From Lacinutrix himadriensis (GTDB lineage: Bacteria; Bacteroidota; Bacteroidia; Flavobacteriales; Flavobacteriaceae), in the NCBI RefSeq assembly GCF_001418105.1, contig NZ_LIQI01000031.1:1-64000 (forward strand): a DNA stretch of 64,000 nucleotides. Direction: 5' to 3'. The notes under the pieces are model-generated. The model did not search any database. It saw only the letters and a list, made by a program, of their open reading frames with translations, and was not told the origin of the DNA. The first letter of the stretch is position 1; each line of letters starts with the position of its first letter. A program made the translations under genes and the position numbers. Below, piece after piece: positions 29,050-37,173 of this stretch.

Positions 29050-29541
29050 ATGAGAAAACACCTATTCATATTCCTTGTCAGCGTCTTATTCATCAGCTGT
29101 AAAGCACAAGAAACGCCAACACAATTTACCCAAGAAGCATTAAATTTTAACTTTATTTCTTCCGAAGGAGAGAATATTTATTTCAAAAATATTTTAGAAA
29201 AACATCAAGGAAAAACTATTTTAATAGACGTTTGGGCATCTTGGTGTGGCGACTGTATAAAAGGCATGCCAAAAGTAAAAGCATTGCAAGAAACCAATCC
29301 GGATGTCGTATTTGTATTCCTATCTGCAGATAGATCGCTTAAAAGCTGGGAAAAAGGAATAGAAAAGTACCAAGTAAAAGGCGAACACTATTTTATGCCA
29401 AAAGGAATGAAAAGCGTTTTTGGTAAATCTATAGACCTCGATTGGATTCCTCGTTACTTAATTATCGATCCACAAGGAAACATAAAACTATATAAAGCCA
29501 TAAAAGCAGACGATTCTAAGCTGTTAAAAGCATTAAATTAG
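29050..29541 (+). CDS. TlpA-family thioredoxin-like lipoprotein
   Basis: A 163-residue envelope thiol-disulfide protein: signal peptide with lipobox FISC (residues 14-17), then a thioredoxin fold with active site WASWCGDC and the cis-Pro region DLDWIPRYLIID. This matches TlpA/ResA-type reductases that keep extracytoplasmic cysteines reduced. Part of the DUF1599-tpiA run. Confidence 0.9.
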   Translation: MRKHLFIFLVSVLFISCKAQETPTQFTQEALNFNFISSEGENIYFKNILEKHQGKTILIDVWASWCGDCIKGMPKVKALQETNPDVVFVFLSADRSLKSWEKGIEKYQVKGEHYFMPKGMKSVFGKSIDLDWIPRYLIIDPQGNIKLYKAIKADDSKLLKALN

Positions 29542-29542
29542 T

Positions 29543-29550
29543 TACTTTTG
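29543..29550 (+). promoter_or_regulatory. -7 promoter box (TACTTTTG) for tpiA
   Basis: Exact TAnnTTTG match directly after the preceding stop and 22 bases before the tpiA ATG, suggesting tpiA has its own promoter inside the run. Confidence 0.5.
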
Positions 29551-29572
29551 TAGTTAAAGTAAACGACATATC

Positions 29573-30322
29573 ATGAGAAAAAACATAGTAGCAGGAAACT
29601 GGAAGATGAATAATGATCTTTCACAAACGGAAACCTTAATCACAAGCTTAAAAAAACAAACGCAAACATCTACTGCAGAAGTAATGGTTGCACCTACATT
29701 TACAAACCTTTGGCATGCATTCGAAGCCTTAAGAGAAAGTAATGTAGAGGTAGTTGCACAAAACATGCACTTTGCCGAAAATGGCGCGTACACAGGAGAA
29801 GTTAGTGCAGCAATGTTAAAAAGTGTAGGGATACAAACTGTTATTTTAGGGCACTCAGAACGTCGCGCATACTTTAACGAAACAGATGAGTTACTAGCAA
29901 AAAAAGTAGATGCAGCATTAGCAAATGACATGCGTGTTATCTTTTGTTTTGGTGAAGAATTAGCCGACAGAAAAGCAAATAATCACGAAAATATAGTAGC
30001 ATCACAAATCCAAAATGCATTATTTCATTTAAACGCTTCGGCTTTTAAAAATATCGTATTGGCTTATGAGCCTGTTTGGGCAATTGGTACTGGTGAAACA
30101 GCAAGTCCGGAGCAAGCACAAGACATGCACGCATTTATTCGTAAAACTCTAGATACTAAATACGGTTCAGAAACTGCAAATTCGGTTTCTATTCTTTACG
30201 GTGGAAGTGTAAAACCAGCAAACGCTAAAGAAATCTTCTCTAAACCAGATGTTGATGGCGGATTAATTGGTGGAGCAGCACTTAATGCAGAAGATTTTTA
30301 CGCTATTGTAAACGCGTTTTAA
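29573..30322 (+). CDS. tpiA: Triosephosphate isomerase
   Basis: A 249-residue TIM barrel interconverting dihydroxyacetone phosphate and glyceraldehyde 3-phosphate. Catalytic residues are all visible: Asn/Lys in AGNWKMN, His in LGHSERR, Glu in AYEPVWAIGTG, and the phosphate loop ILYGGSV. Full length. Followed by a hairpin repeat and a GGGCGTT...CTAACGCA element. Confidence 0.98.
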   Translation: MRKNIVAGNWKMNNDLSQTETLITSLKKQTQTSTAEVMVAPTFTNLWHAFEALRESNVEVVAQNMHFAENGAYTGEVSAAMLKSVGIQTVILGHSERRAYFNETDELLAKKVDAALANDMRVIFCFGEELADRKANNHENIVASQIQNALFHLNASAFKNIVLAYEPVWAIGTGETASPEQAQDMHAFIRKTLDTKYGSETANSVSILYGGSVKPANAKEIFSKPDVDGGLIGGAALNAEDFYAIVNAF

Positions 30323-30340
30323 TTAAAAAAAAAACACCAC

Positions 30341-30359
30341 CTCGTGAAAACGAGAATCT
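30341..30359. repeat. Short palindromic unit CTCGTGAAAACGAG + AATCT
   Basis: Stem CTCGT / ACGAG around GAAA then AATCT; a member of the GAAA-loop hairpin family. Confidence 0.5.
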
Positions 30360-30365
30360 AAATAA

Positions 30366-30475
30366 TTTGGGCGTTACCAACTTTCGCTTAGGCTACAGTT
30401 GGTCGCGCTTTCCATTATATCTTTTTTTGCCATATATGGCAGCAAAAAAAGGATGCCATTACAATCGCTAACGCA
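30366..30475 (+). repeat. Intergenic element bounded by GGGCGTT and CTAACGCA, copy 2
   Basis: Opens TTTGGGCGTTACC and closes ACAATCGCTAACGCA, with an inner hairpin CTTTTTTTGCC / GGCAGCAAAAAAAG (30421-30451). Shares terminal sequence and hairpin layout with 16751-16894 (opposite strand) although the bodies differ. Confidence 0.6.
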
Positions 30476-30508
30476 AGGCATACTAACAAAGACAAAACAT
30501 ACATATTT

Positions 30509-31345
30509 ATGTCTAATATTATTTACCTAGGTTATTACTTTAAAGTAGAACCAATACAACCAGGAACCGAAATTCTAATCGCAGAATTAGGTTACGCAGG
30601 ATTTGAAAGTTTTGTGGAAACCGAAGAAGGCGTAACCGCATACATTCAAAAAGAAGAATGGCAGGAAGCTATTTTAGAAGATATTCAAATCTTAAACTCA
30701 GAAGAATTTACCATTAGCTATACCTTTGATGAGATAGAACAAACCAACTGGAATGAAGAATGGGAAAAGAATTTTAACCCAATCGTTGTAGATAAACTAT
30801 GTTCTGTTCGTGCACCTTTTCATGAAAAACCGGACACCCAATTCGATATTATTATCGAACCAAAAATGAGTTTTGGTACCGGACATCATGAAACCACACA
30901 CATGATGTTACAACACATATTGCAAAATGATTTTACAGGTAAAACGGTTCTAGATATGGGTTGTGGTACAGGAGTTTTAGCAATTCTTGCCGAGAAAAAA
31001 GGAGCAACACAATTAGATGCAATTGATATCGATAATTGGTGTTATTTAAATAGCGTAGAAAATATAGAACGCAATAATTGTAATAAGATTTCCGTTTTTG
31101 AAGGAGATGCAAGTCTGCTAGAAGGAAAAAGTTACGATGTTATAATAGCCAACATAAATAGAAATATTTTGTTGAACGATATGGAAACCTATGCTGCCGC
31201 TTTAAACAAAAATGGTATGTTATTTTTAAGTGGTTTTTATAATAATGACATCCCTGTAATTGAAGCAGCATGCAATAAACATATGTTAAAGTTAGACGAA
31301 AAACTAGAAAAAAATAAATGGGTTTCGCTAAAATTCATAAATTAG
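30509..31345 (+). CDS. prmA: Ribosomal protein L11 methyltransferase
   Basis: A 278-residue SAM-dependent methyltransferase that trimethylates L11. N-terminal substrate-recognition domain (about 1-110), then the Rossmann fold with SAM motif I VLDMGCGTGVLAI, acidic loop DAIDIDNW and the catalytic-side motif IIANINRNIL. GTGHHETT preceding motif I is typical of PrmA. ATG at 30509. clpS follows after 21 bases. Confidence 0.95.
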   Translation: MSNIIYLGYYFKVEPIQPGTEILIAELGYAGFESFVETEEGVTAYIQKEEWQEAILEDIQILNSEEFTISYTFDEIEQTNWNEEWEKNFNPIVVDKLCSVRAPFHEKPDTQFDIIIEPKMSFGTGHHETTHMMLQHILQNDFTGKTVLDMGCGTGVLAILAEKKGATQLDAIDIDNWCYLNSVENIERNNCNKISVFEGDASLLEGKSYDVIIANINRNILLNDMETYAAALNKNGMLFLSGFYNNDIPVIEAACNKHMLKLDEKLEKNKWVSLKFIN

Positions 31346-31366
31346 TAGCACCAAATTGCCTTAAAA

Positions 31367-31642
31367 ATGAGCACTAAAGAAAAAATTCAAGAAGAAGTTC
31401 AGGTAGAAACCGAAGCGTTAAACCTTAACGAAATAGTGTTGTATAACGATGATGTAAATACTTTTGATCATGTTATAGATACTCTTATTTATGCTTGTGA
31501 TCATACTCCAGAACAAGCAGAACAATGCTCTATTCTTGTACATTATAAAGGACAATGCACCGTAAAAACAGGAGTTTATGACGAGCTAGAACCTCGTTGT
31601 ACTATGTTATTAGATGCTGGTTTAAGTGCCGAAATTATTTAA
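31367..31642 (+). CDS. clpS: ClpS adaptor protein
   Basis: A 91-residue adaptor delivering N-degron substrates to the Clp protease. The signature VLYNDDVNTFDHVI holds the substrate-binding Asn/Asp residues, followed by AEQCSILVHYKGQCTVKTG. N-terminal 20 residues are acidic and flexible as usual. Downstream of prmA, as often in Bacteroidota. Confidence 0.95.
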   Translation: MSTKEKIQEEVQVETEALNLNEIVLYNDDVNTFDHVIDTLIYACDHTPEQAEQCSILVHYKGQCTVKTGVYDELEPRCTMLLDAGLSAEII

Positions 31643-31689
31643 AAGCTTCCAATTAACTTATCAAATTAGAACATTCTAAATTTTACCCG

Positions 31690-31697
31690 TACTTTTG
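31690..31697 (+). promoter_or_regulatory. -7 promoter box (TACTTTTG) for idi
   Basis: Exact TAnnTTTG match ending only four bases before the idi ATG at 31702, which would place the transcription start at or near the start codon (leaderless mRNA). Confidence 0.5.
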
Positions 31698-31701
31698 TAA
31701 T

Positions 31702-32229
31702 ATGATAGAGGAACAAGTAATTCTTGTAAACGAACAGAACGAACAAATTGGCTTAATGCCAAAGTTAGAAGCGCACGAAAAAGCCGTACTACATCGTGCT
31801 TTTTCTGTATTTGTATTTAATGATGCCAATGAGCTCATGTTACAACAACGCGCTTTAGGTAAATACCATTCTCCAGCACTTTGGACCAACACCTGTTGTA
31901 GTCATCAAAGGGACGGAGAAACCAATATAGCAGCAGGAAAAAGAAGACTACATGAAGAAATGGGGTTTGTAACAGAACTAGAAGAATCTATTTCGTTTAT
32001 TTATAAAGCGCCTTTTGATAACGGTTTAACCGAACACGAATACGATCATATATTAATAGGTAAATACAATCAAACACCAAGTATTAATGCAGATGAAGTA
32101 GCAGACTGGAAATGGATGCCTTTAGAAGCTGTGAAAGAAGATATAGCAAACCATCCAGAAGTATATACTGCTTGGTTTAAAATTATTTTCGATAAATTCT
32201 ACCAACATATAAACATTGCACAGAAATGA
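31702..32229 (+). CDS. idi: Isopentenyl-diphosphate delta-isomerase, type 1
   Basis: A 175-residue Nudix-fold enzyme converting IPP to DMAPP for isoprenoid synthesis. The catalytic Cys lies in WTNTCCSHQ, the metal-binding Glu residues in LHEEMGF, and EHEYDHILIG follows. Full length. It overlaps queD by four bases (ATGA), giving an idi-queD-manA-hypothetical operon. The -7 box is unusually close to the ATG. Confidence 0.95.
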   Translation: MIEEQVILVNEQNEQIGLMPKLEAHEKAVLHRAFSVFVFNDANELMLQQRALGKYHSPALWTNTCCSHQRDGETNIAAGKRRLHEEMGFVTELEESISFIYKAPFDNGLTEHEYDHILIGKYNQTPSINADEVADWKWMPLEAVKEDIANHPEVYTAWFKIIFDKFYQHINIAQK

Positions 32230-32636
32230 AAGTAACGGTTAGTAGAAAAGCACACTTTAATGCAGCGCACAGATTGTATAGAAAAGATTGGAGCGACAAA
32301 AAAAATACGGAAGTGTTTGATAAATGTAGCAACCCAAACTTTCATGGTCATAATTATGAACTTATTGCAAGTGTGACAGGAGAGATTGACCCAGAAACGG
32401 GTTATGTAATTGATATTAAAGTATTAAAAGATATTATTAAGACAGAAGTAGAAGATGCTTTTGATCATAAAAATTTGAATATTGAAGTGCCAGAATTTAA
32501 AGACTTAAACCCTACTGCAGAAAATATTGTAGTAGTAATCTACAATAAAATTAAAAAACAATTAGCATCCCATTTAGCACTAGAAGTTACACTTTATGAA
32601 ACTCCTAGAAACTTTGTAAGCTATTCTGGAATATAG
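32226..32636 (+). CDS. queD: 6-carboxytetrahydropterin synthase (QueD/PTPS family)
   Basis: A 136-residue T-fold enzyme. Zinc-binding histidines are in FNAAH and FHGHNY, the catalytic Cys in FDKCSNPNFHGHNY, and the pterin-anchoring Glu near LYETPRN. In queuosine synthesis QueD turns dihydroneopterin triphosphate into 6-carboxytetrahydropterin; the related PTPS reaction cannot be fully excluded. Overlaps idi by 4 bases and abuts manA. Confidence 0.9.
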   Translation: MKVTVSRKAHFNAAHRLYRKDWSDKKNTEVFDKCSNPNFHGHNYELIASVTGEIDPETGYVIDIKVLKDIIKTEVEDAFDHKNLNIEVPEFKDLNPTAENIVVVIYNKIKKQLASHLALEVTLYETPRNFVSYSGI

Positions 32637-33611
32637 ATGTCAAATATGCTAACATATCCAATAAAGTTTGAACCCATTTTAAAAGAAAAAATTTGGGGCG
32701 GACAAAAATTACATACTCTTTTAAAGAAAGAAAGCGCTTTACCAAACATTGGTGAAAGCTGGGAAATTAGTGATGTAGATCATGATATTTCTATTGTCAA
32801 TAATGGCGTTTTAAAAGGAAAGACATTAAAAGAACTTTTAGAAACCTATAAAGCAGACTTAATAGGAAACAAAAACTACCAAGCTTTTGGTAATACGTTT
32901 CCGTTGTTAATTAAATTTATAGATGCTAAAGAGGATTTATCGATACAATTGCATCCCAATGATGCGCTTGCATCTAAACGACATAATTCTTTTGGGAAAA
33001 CAGAAATGTGGTACGTTTTACAAGCAGAAGATGATGCTAGGCTAATAGTAGGCTTTAATCAAGAAATGACTTCTGAAAAATATGTAAAACATCTAGAAGC
33101 AAAAACACTTCCTGAGATTTTAAATTTTGATAAAGTAAAAGAAGGAGATTCTTATTTTGTAGAAGTAGGACAAATACATGCTATTGGAGCAGGAGTGATG
33201 CTTGCAGAAATTCAACAAACCAGTGATGTTACCTATCGTATTTACGATTGGGATAGAGTAGATAGTAACGGAAATCAAAGAGAATTGCACAATGATCTAG
33301 CAATAGATGCTATTAACTTTAAATCACAAGAAGATTTTAAAGTGAGCTATTCTAAAGCAGAAAATGAGGCAAATGAAATGGTAGATTGCCCTTATTTTAC
33401 ATGTAATTATATTGAAATAACAGAAACAATTAATAAAGAAAATAAAGTAGATTCTTTTATTATTTATATGTGTGTATCTGGCGAAGTTGAAATAGTAACA
33501 GCGCATCACACCGTAAAAATTAAAAAAGGAGAAACCGTATTACTTCCAGCTGCAATTAAAACATATCAAATTTCTTCTAAAAAAGGGAGACTATTAGAAG
33601 TTTATGTTTAA
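32637..33611 (+). CDS. manA: Mannose-6-phosphate isomerase, type I
   Basis: A 324-residue zinc-dependent cupin enzyme interconverting mannose 6-phosphate and fructose 6-phosphate. Metal ligands are in IQLHPND, GKTEMWYVL and VGQIHAIGAG. The ATG comes directly after the queD stop. It has the short bacterial form (about 320 residues). Confidence 0.94.
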   Translation: MSNMLTYPIKFEPILKEKIWGGQKLHTLLKKESALPNIGESWEISDVDHDISIVNNGVLKGKTLKELLETYKADLIGNKNYQAFGNTFPLLIKFIDAKEDLSIQLHPNDALASKRHNSFGKTEMWYVLQAEDDARLIVGFNQEMTSEKYVKHLEAKTLPEILNFDKVKEGDSYFVEVGQIHAIGAGVMLAEIQQTSDVTYRIYDWDRVDSNGNQRELHNDLAIDAINFKSQEDFKVSYSKAENEANEMVDCPYFTCNYIEITETINKENKVDSFIIYMCVSGEVEIVTAHHTVKIKKGETVLLPAAIKTYQISSKKGRLLEVYV

Positions 33612-33616
33612 TTTTG
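33609..33616 (+). promoter_or_regulatory. -7 promoter box (TAATTTTG) before the small helical gene
   Basis: Exact TAnnTTTG match overlapping the manA stop, 22 bases before the ATG at 33639. Confidence 0.42.
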
Positions 33617-33638
33617 CAGGAAATTAAATTAAAATATT

Positions 33639-33908
33639 ATGGCAAATAAAAGAATCCTAAAAAAAGACATAAACTATGTATTAGGAGACATTATTGAAGC
33701 AGTTTATGTTTGGGAGTATGCAAACCCAGAAAAAGACGCAAAAGGAAGTGAAAAAATTATTGATGAAGCTATTGCAACATTTGATGAATTAATTGCAAAA
33801 GTTAATGATAGAAGCGTTGAGAACAAAAAGGCTCATTTTAAGTCAATTAACCAAGAATTAGAATCTAAAGGTCTTGCGTTAATCGAAAAAATTAATAAAC
33901 TAGGATAA
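33639..33908 (+). CDS. Small helical conserved hypothetical protein
   Basis: An 89-residue, all-helical, Lys/Glu-rich protein (KRILKKDINYVLGDIIEAVY; FDELIAKVND). No signal peptide, no cysteine. I recognise it only as a small protein common in Flavobacteriaceae; function unknown. Lies between manA and tRNA-Thr. Confidence 0.75.
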   Translation: MANKRILKKDINYVLGDIIEAVYVWEYANPEKDAKGSEKIIDEAIATFDELIAKVNDRSVENKKAHFKSINQELESKGLALIEKINKLG

Positions 33909-33924
33909 ATTTCTAGAAAAAACA

Positions 33925-33955
33925 CTTGCAAATATCATTTACAAGATTATATTTG
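33925..33955 (+). promoter_or_regulatory. Promoter of tRNA-Thr: CTTG - N19 - TATATTTG
   Basis: CTTG at 33925-33928 and TATATTTG at 33948-33955 with exactly 19 bases between, 12 bases before the tRNA. Same geometry as the tRNA-Glu promoter. Confidence 0.75.
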
Positions 33956-33967
33956 CATTCGTTTTTG

Positions 33968-34041
33968 GCCGATGTAGCTCAGCTGGCTAGAGCAGCTGAT
34001 TTGTAATCAGCAGGTCGTGGGTTCGAGTCCCTCCATCGGCT
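33968..34041 (+). tRNA. tRNA-Thr (anticodon TGT)
   Basis: Complete cloverleaf: acceptor GCCGATG / CATCGGC, D arm GCTC...GAGC, anticodon arm GCTGA-TTTGTAA-TCAGC with anticodon TGT, T arm GTGGG-TTCGAGT-CCCTC, discriminator T. No encoded CCA. Confidence 0.96.
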
Positions 34042-34045
34042 CTTT

Positions 34046-34078
34046 AAAAAACCTCTCAATTTTTTGAGAGGTTTTTTT
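34046..34078 (+). terminator. Terminator of tRNA-Thr, copy 1
   Basis: Stem AACCTCTCAA / TTGAGAGGTT with T7 tail. Confidence 0.9.
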
Positions 34079-34147
34079 ATGCGATATGTTTTGGGACGAG
34101 AAGTTTATCCTGAGCGTAGTCGAAGGGAGTCCCTCCATCGGCTCTTT

Positions 34148-34179
34148 AAAAAACCTCTCATTTTTTGAGAGGTTTTTTT
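34148..34179 (+). terminator. Terminator, copy 2 (within the duplication)
   Basis: Same hairpin as 34046-34078 with one base less in the loop, T7 tail. Confidence 0.85.
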
Positions 34180-34346
34180 ATGCAATATATTTTGGGACGA
34201 GAAGTTTATCTTCAAGAGCTAGAAGAGATCCTGTAATGAAGAAGCAAAGAATTGTTCTGTTGGTTATTTTAAGCCGCTCTGCTTTTAGATATGCTTTTTT
34301 TAAGCATAGTGTTCCATAATGCAGTATTCCTCTTACAAATGACCAT

Positions 34347-34379
34347 AAAAAAATCCCAAACATTTCTGTTTGGGATTTT
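34347..34379 (-). terminator. Terminator of the DUF4369-like gene
   Basis: Stem AATCCCAAACA / TGTTTGGGATT; on the minus strand followed by a T run. Confidence 0.85.
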
Positions 34380-34404
34380 AATTTTATACGATAAAGTAAA
34401 CGTA

Positions 34405-35097
34405 TTAGTTTTTCTTTTTTCTTTCTGTAATAAAAGCTTCCAATTCTTTACCATATTTAGATGCTTTCACTTTAGGTGTTAAAACATTGTTTATCGTGTC
34501 TAACCACCTTGTTTGTGCATTTTCAATTTCAGATAATGCTAAATAAGGTGCAATTTCATTATCCTTATTCGCTATTGCAAAGTTTACTGTATACAAGTAT
34601 TTGCTTTTTATTAAATGGTTATATGCTATAGTGTTTGCAACAATTTTGGCAGTATCCTTTGCCATTTTTGCTTCAAACTCTTCTTTTATTAGATTCAGGT
34701 TTCTATCATTAAAACGAGATATTACTAATAGATACTCTTCTAAAGCTTCTTGCTGCTTAGATCCTTTAATTTTAGCGTCTACTCCAAAGTTTTTTACACT
34801 GGTGGTAATCTCTGTAATTCCTTTATCTGCAAAAAACGAAACGGTTTCATCATCGCTAGTGTTTTTGTTTAACTGTAAGAAATACATTTCTGGAGTTTCT
34901 AAGTTGGTACTAAAAATAATTGGAGCTTCTCCTTGAACCACTAAAGAATCTACTGTAATAATAGCAGTGTCTTGTGCTTTTTTAAGGTAAACAGTTCCTT
35001 TTTTTAATCCTTTAATATTAACTTTTACCGTTAAATCTTTCTCTTTTCCGCAAGAACAAAGAATTGCTAATGCTAGTACAAATATTGTTTTTTTCAT
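34405..35097 (-). CDS. DUF4369-like lipoprotein
   Basis: A 230-residue lipoprotein (lipobox LCSC, about residues 13-16). Residues 20-115 (VKVNIKGLKKGTVYLKKAQD, IIFSTNLETPEMYFLQL) have the beta-rich pattern of the DUF4369 domain often fused to TlpA-type thioredoxins. Here the thioredoxin part is missing and a helical C-terminal half replaces it. Envelope protein of unknown role. Confidence 0.75.
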   Translation of the reverse strand: MKKTIFVLALAILCSCGKEKDLTVKVNIKGLKKGTVYLKKAQDTAIITVDSLVVQGEAPIIFSTNLETPEMYFLQLNKNTSDDETVSFFADKGITEITTSVKNFGVDAKIKGSKQQEALEEYLLVISRFNDRNLNLIKEEFEAKMAKDTAKIVANTIAYNHLIKSKYLYTVNFAIANKDNEIAPYLALSEIENAQTRWLDTINNVLTPKVKASKYGKELEAFITERKKKN

Positions 35098-35121
35098 TGA
35101 AGCTGAATTATTTCAGAATTA

Positions 35122-35139
35122 TTTCCGTGAAAACGAAAA
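35122..35139. repeat. Degenerate short palindromic unit TTTCCGTGAAAACGAAAA
   Basis: Resembles the GAAA-loop hairpins at 19882, 25671, 29004 and 30341, with one stem mismatch; it lies 25 bases upstream of the DUF4369-like start codon. Confidence 0.4.
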
Positions 35140-35193
35140 CATTTTTATTATTATTTTAAGATGCGCAAATATGCTATAAATAATTAGTAAATA

Positions 35194-36504
35194 CTAGCTA
35201 GCTGCGGCTATTTGCATTAAAATTGTACAACCAATTGCTGCTATAGTTCCAACGGCATATCCAAATACAGCCAGAAGTACACCTACTGTTGCTAGCGATG
35301 GATGAAAAGCAGCGGCTACAATTGGGGCAGATGCTGCGCCACCTACATTGGCTTGGCTACCTACTGCTAAAAAGAAGTATGGTGCTTTTATAAGTTTTGC
35401 GACTAGAATTAATAGGATGGCATGAATGGTCATCCAAACCACACCGATTGCAATTAAGCCTACGTTATCGAAAATCATGGTTAAATCCATTTTCATACCA
35501 ATAGAAGCTACAAGTATATAAATAAAGATACTACCTATTTTACTTGCTCCAGCGCCTTCGTAATTTTTAGCTTTGGTATATGATAAGAATATAGCTATAA
35601 GTGTAGAGATGCTTATCATCCAGAAAAAACTAGATCCTAAAAAGGTAAGCATATTTCTAGTGGTTGCAGATGCTATTCCTGCAACGGTATTTTCGAAAAA
35701 TGGCGCTAAAAAACCAGAACATAAATGCGCAAAACTAACCGAACCAAATGCTATGGCTAGAATTAACATATAATCGGTTAAGGTTGGCGTTCTTTTTACG
35801 CTTTCGGTAAAGGAAGATACTTTTTCTTTAAGTGCTTCAATAGAAGCGGTATCTGCTTTTAACCATTTATTAATTCGGTCGCGTTTACCAATACCAATTA
35901 ATATAATGGCCATCCAAATGTTGGCAACTACAATATCTACAAAGACCATTCCTCCATAGAGTTTTTGGTTGTAGCCATAAATTTCTAACATGGCTGTTTG
36001 ATTTGCTCCACCACCAATCCAGCTTCCTGCAAGTGTAGATAAACCTCTCCATACTGCGTCTGGGCCAATACCTCCAACCGTTTCTGGAGATACCATAGAG
36101 ATTAAAAAGATAGCGATAGGTCCTCCAATTATAATACCTATAGTTCCTGTGAAAAACATAATAAGCGCTTTCCAACCTAAGTTAAAAACAGATTTTAAAT
36201 CGATACTTAGCGTCATTAATACTAATGCTGCAGGAAGTAAATAACGACTAGATACATGATAGATACTCGATTTATGACTCACGATTTCACCAGCTTTGTC
36301 TACGGTCTCCCATTCTGGAGAAATTAAACCAAAAGAAGTTAAAACAGCAGGAACCATATATGCCATAAAAAGTCCTGGAACAATTTTATAGAATTTAGAC
36401 CAAAATCCGGTTTTAATATTTTCGGTATAAAATACAAAGCCTAATGCAAGCATTAAGAAGCCAAAGACTATTGCATCGTTGGTAATTAGAGGTGTGTTTT
36501 CCAT
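35194..36504 (-). CDS. DUF819-family membrane protein
   Basis: A 436-residue integral membrane protein with about 11-12 helices. Motifs FFTGTIGIIIGGPIA, WIGGGANQTAM and SQANVGGAASAPIVAAAF match the DUF819 (YjcL-like) family, distantly related to carboxylate or ion transporters. The ATG at 36504 (MENTPLITND) is preferred to an in-frame ATG 30 bases upstream that adds an implausible charged leader. Transcribed alone. Substrate unknown. Confidence 0.88.
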   Translation of the reverse strand: MENTPLITNDAIVFGFLMLALGFVFYTENIKTGFWSKFYKIVPGLFMAYMVPAVLTSFGLISPEWETVDKAGEIVSHKSSIYHVSSRYLLPAALVLMTLSIDLKSVFNLGWKALIMFFTGTIGIIIGGPIAIFLISMVSPETVGGIGPDAVWRGLSTLAGSWIGGGANQTAMLEIYGYNQKLYGGMVFVDIVVANIWMAIILIGIGKRDRINKWLKADTASIEALKEKVSSFTESVKRTPTLTDYMLILAIAFGSVSFAHLCSGFLAPFFENTVAGIASATTRNMLTFLGSSFFWMISISTLIAIFLSYTKAKNYEGAGASKIGSIFIYILVASIGMKMDLTMIFDNVGLIAIGVVWMTIHAILLILVAKLIKAPYFFLAVGSQANVGGAASAPIVAAAFHPSLATVGVLLAVFGYAVGTIAAIGCTILMQIAAAS

Positions 36505-36660
36505 GTTAGTTCGTTTATACACGCAAAATACCAAATTAAATGGGAATTTTAAAAGTTTGGCACGAGATTTGAAATATACTTTACAGTTACTACAAGAAGC
36601 TTTTTAAAGTGTGGTTACTTTTAATAAAAGTGTAGTAACTAATTTTTGGTTGGTTAGTTA

Positions 36661-36694
36661 AGAAAAGCATTCTTTGGAATGCTTTTCTTTTTTT
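36661..36694 (-). terminator. Terminator downstream of the secreted-protein/hydrolase pair
   Basis: Stem AGAAAAGCATTC / GAATGCTTTTCT followed on the + strand by T7 and preceded by A-rich sequence; it may act in both directions. Confidence 0.75.
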
Positions 36695-36742
36695 ATGCCT
36701 TCTACTGAAATTTGTTTTAGAAAAATAGAGCTGCAATTTTAA

Positions 36743-37168
36743 TTATTGCTTCAGTAATTCTTTTCCTTGCATCCAGAAAATATCTGATTTATAAAATTGA
36801 AGTCTTGTTTTTACAACCTTATCCGATTTGTCTCGTGGTGATTTACTAATAAATCTTGCTTTAGAATTATTAAAATCCAGTGTGTGTTTTTCGTTAAAAT
36901 CGGTATTTGGGTTTGCAGAAAATGTAATTATATTTTTTTCTGAAGTCCAAGTGCCTTTTCCGTATGTATTAGATTCTGGAGGAATTGCTTGTTTGTTATT
37001 TGTATAGGAATGGAATATAAAAGTACCATCTTGTTGTAAGATAAGTGTATATGTAAACGAAGCGTTTTCAGTTTCTATACTTAAATTGTAATTACCATCA
37101 AGTTTTTCCGATTGTGCAAAGGTGCTGAAACAAAAAGCAGATAATATAACGAGTAGTATCTTTTTCAA
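36743..37168 (-). CDS. Small secreted beta-rich protein
   Basis: A 141-residue protein with signal peptide ending TFAQ. The mature part (DGNYNLSIETENASFTYTLI, GTFIFHSY, YGKGTWTSEKNII) has the alternating pattern of a lipocalin-like beta barrel. Function unknown. Follows the hydrolase gene by 5 bases, so the two are co-transcribed. Confidence 0.7.
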   Translation of the reverse strand: MKKILLVILSAFCFSTFAQSEKLDGNYNLSIETENASFTYTLILQQDGTFIFHSYTNNKQAIPPESNTYGKGTWTSEKNIITFSANPNTDFNEKHTLDFNNSKARFISKSPRDKSDKVVKTRLQFYKSDIFWMQGKELLKQ

Positions 37169-37173
37169 AATAA

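Larger units (their letters stand above)
34025..34210 (+). repeat. Direct duplication of the tRNA-Thr 3' end plus terminator
   Basis: Copy 1 (34025-34109) starts in the tRNA T arm and runs through the terminator to TTTGGGACGAGAAGTTTATC; copy 2 (34127-34210) repeats it with three differences. The offset is 102 bases. The 17 bases between them contain the TGAGCGTAGTCGAAGG dispersed repeat. Confidence 0.85.

Noticed and set aside
34086-34482. Short frames around the duplicated tRNA terminator
   Set aside because: They run through terminators and tRNA fragments and have no protein features.
36601-36660. Second terminator or riboswitch upstream of the terminator at 36661
   Set aside because: There is a small ACTTTT / AAAAGT hairpin but no T run or recognisable aptamer.
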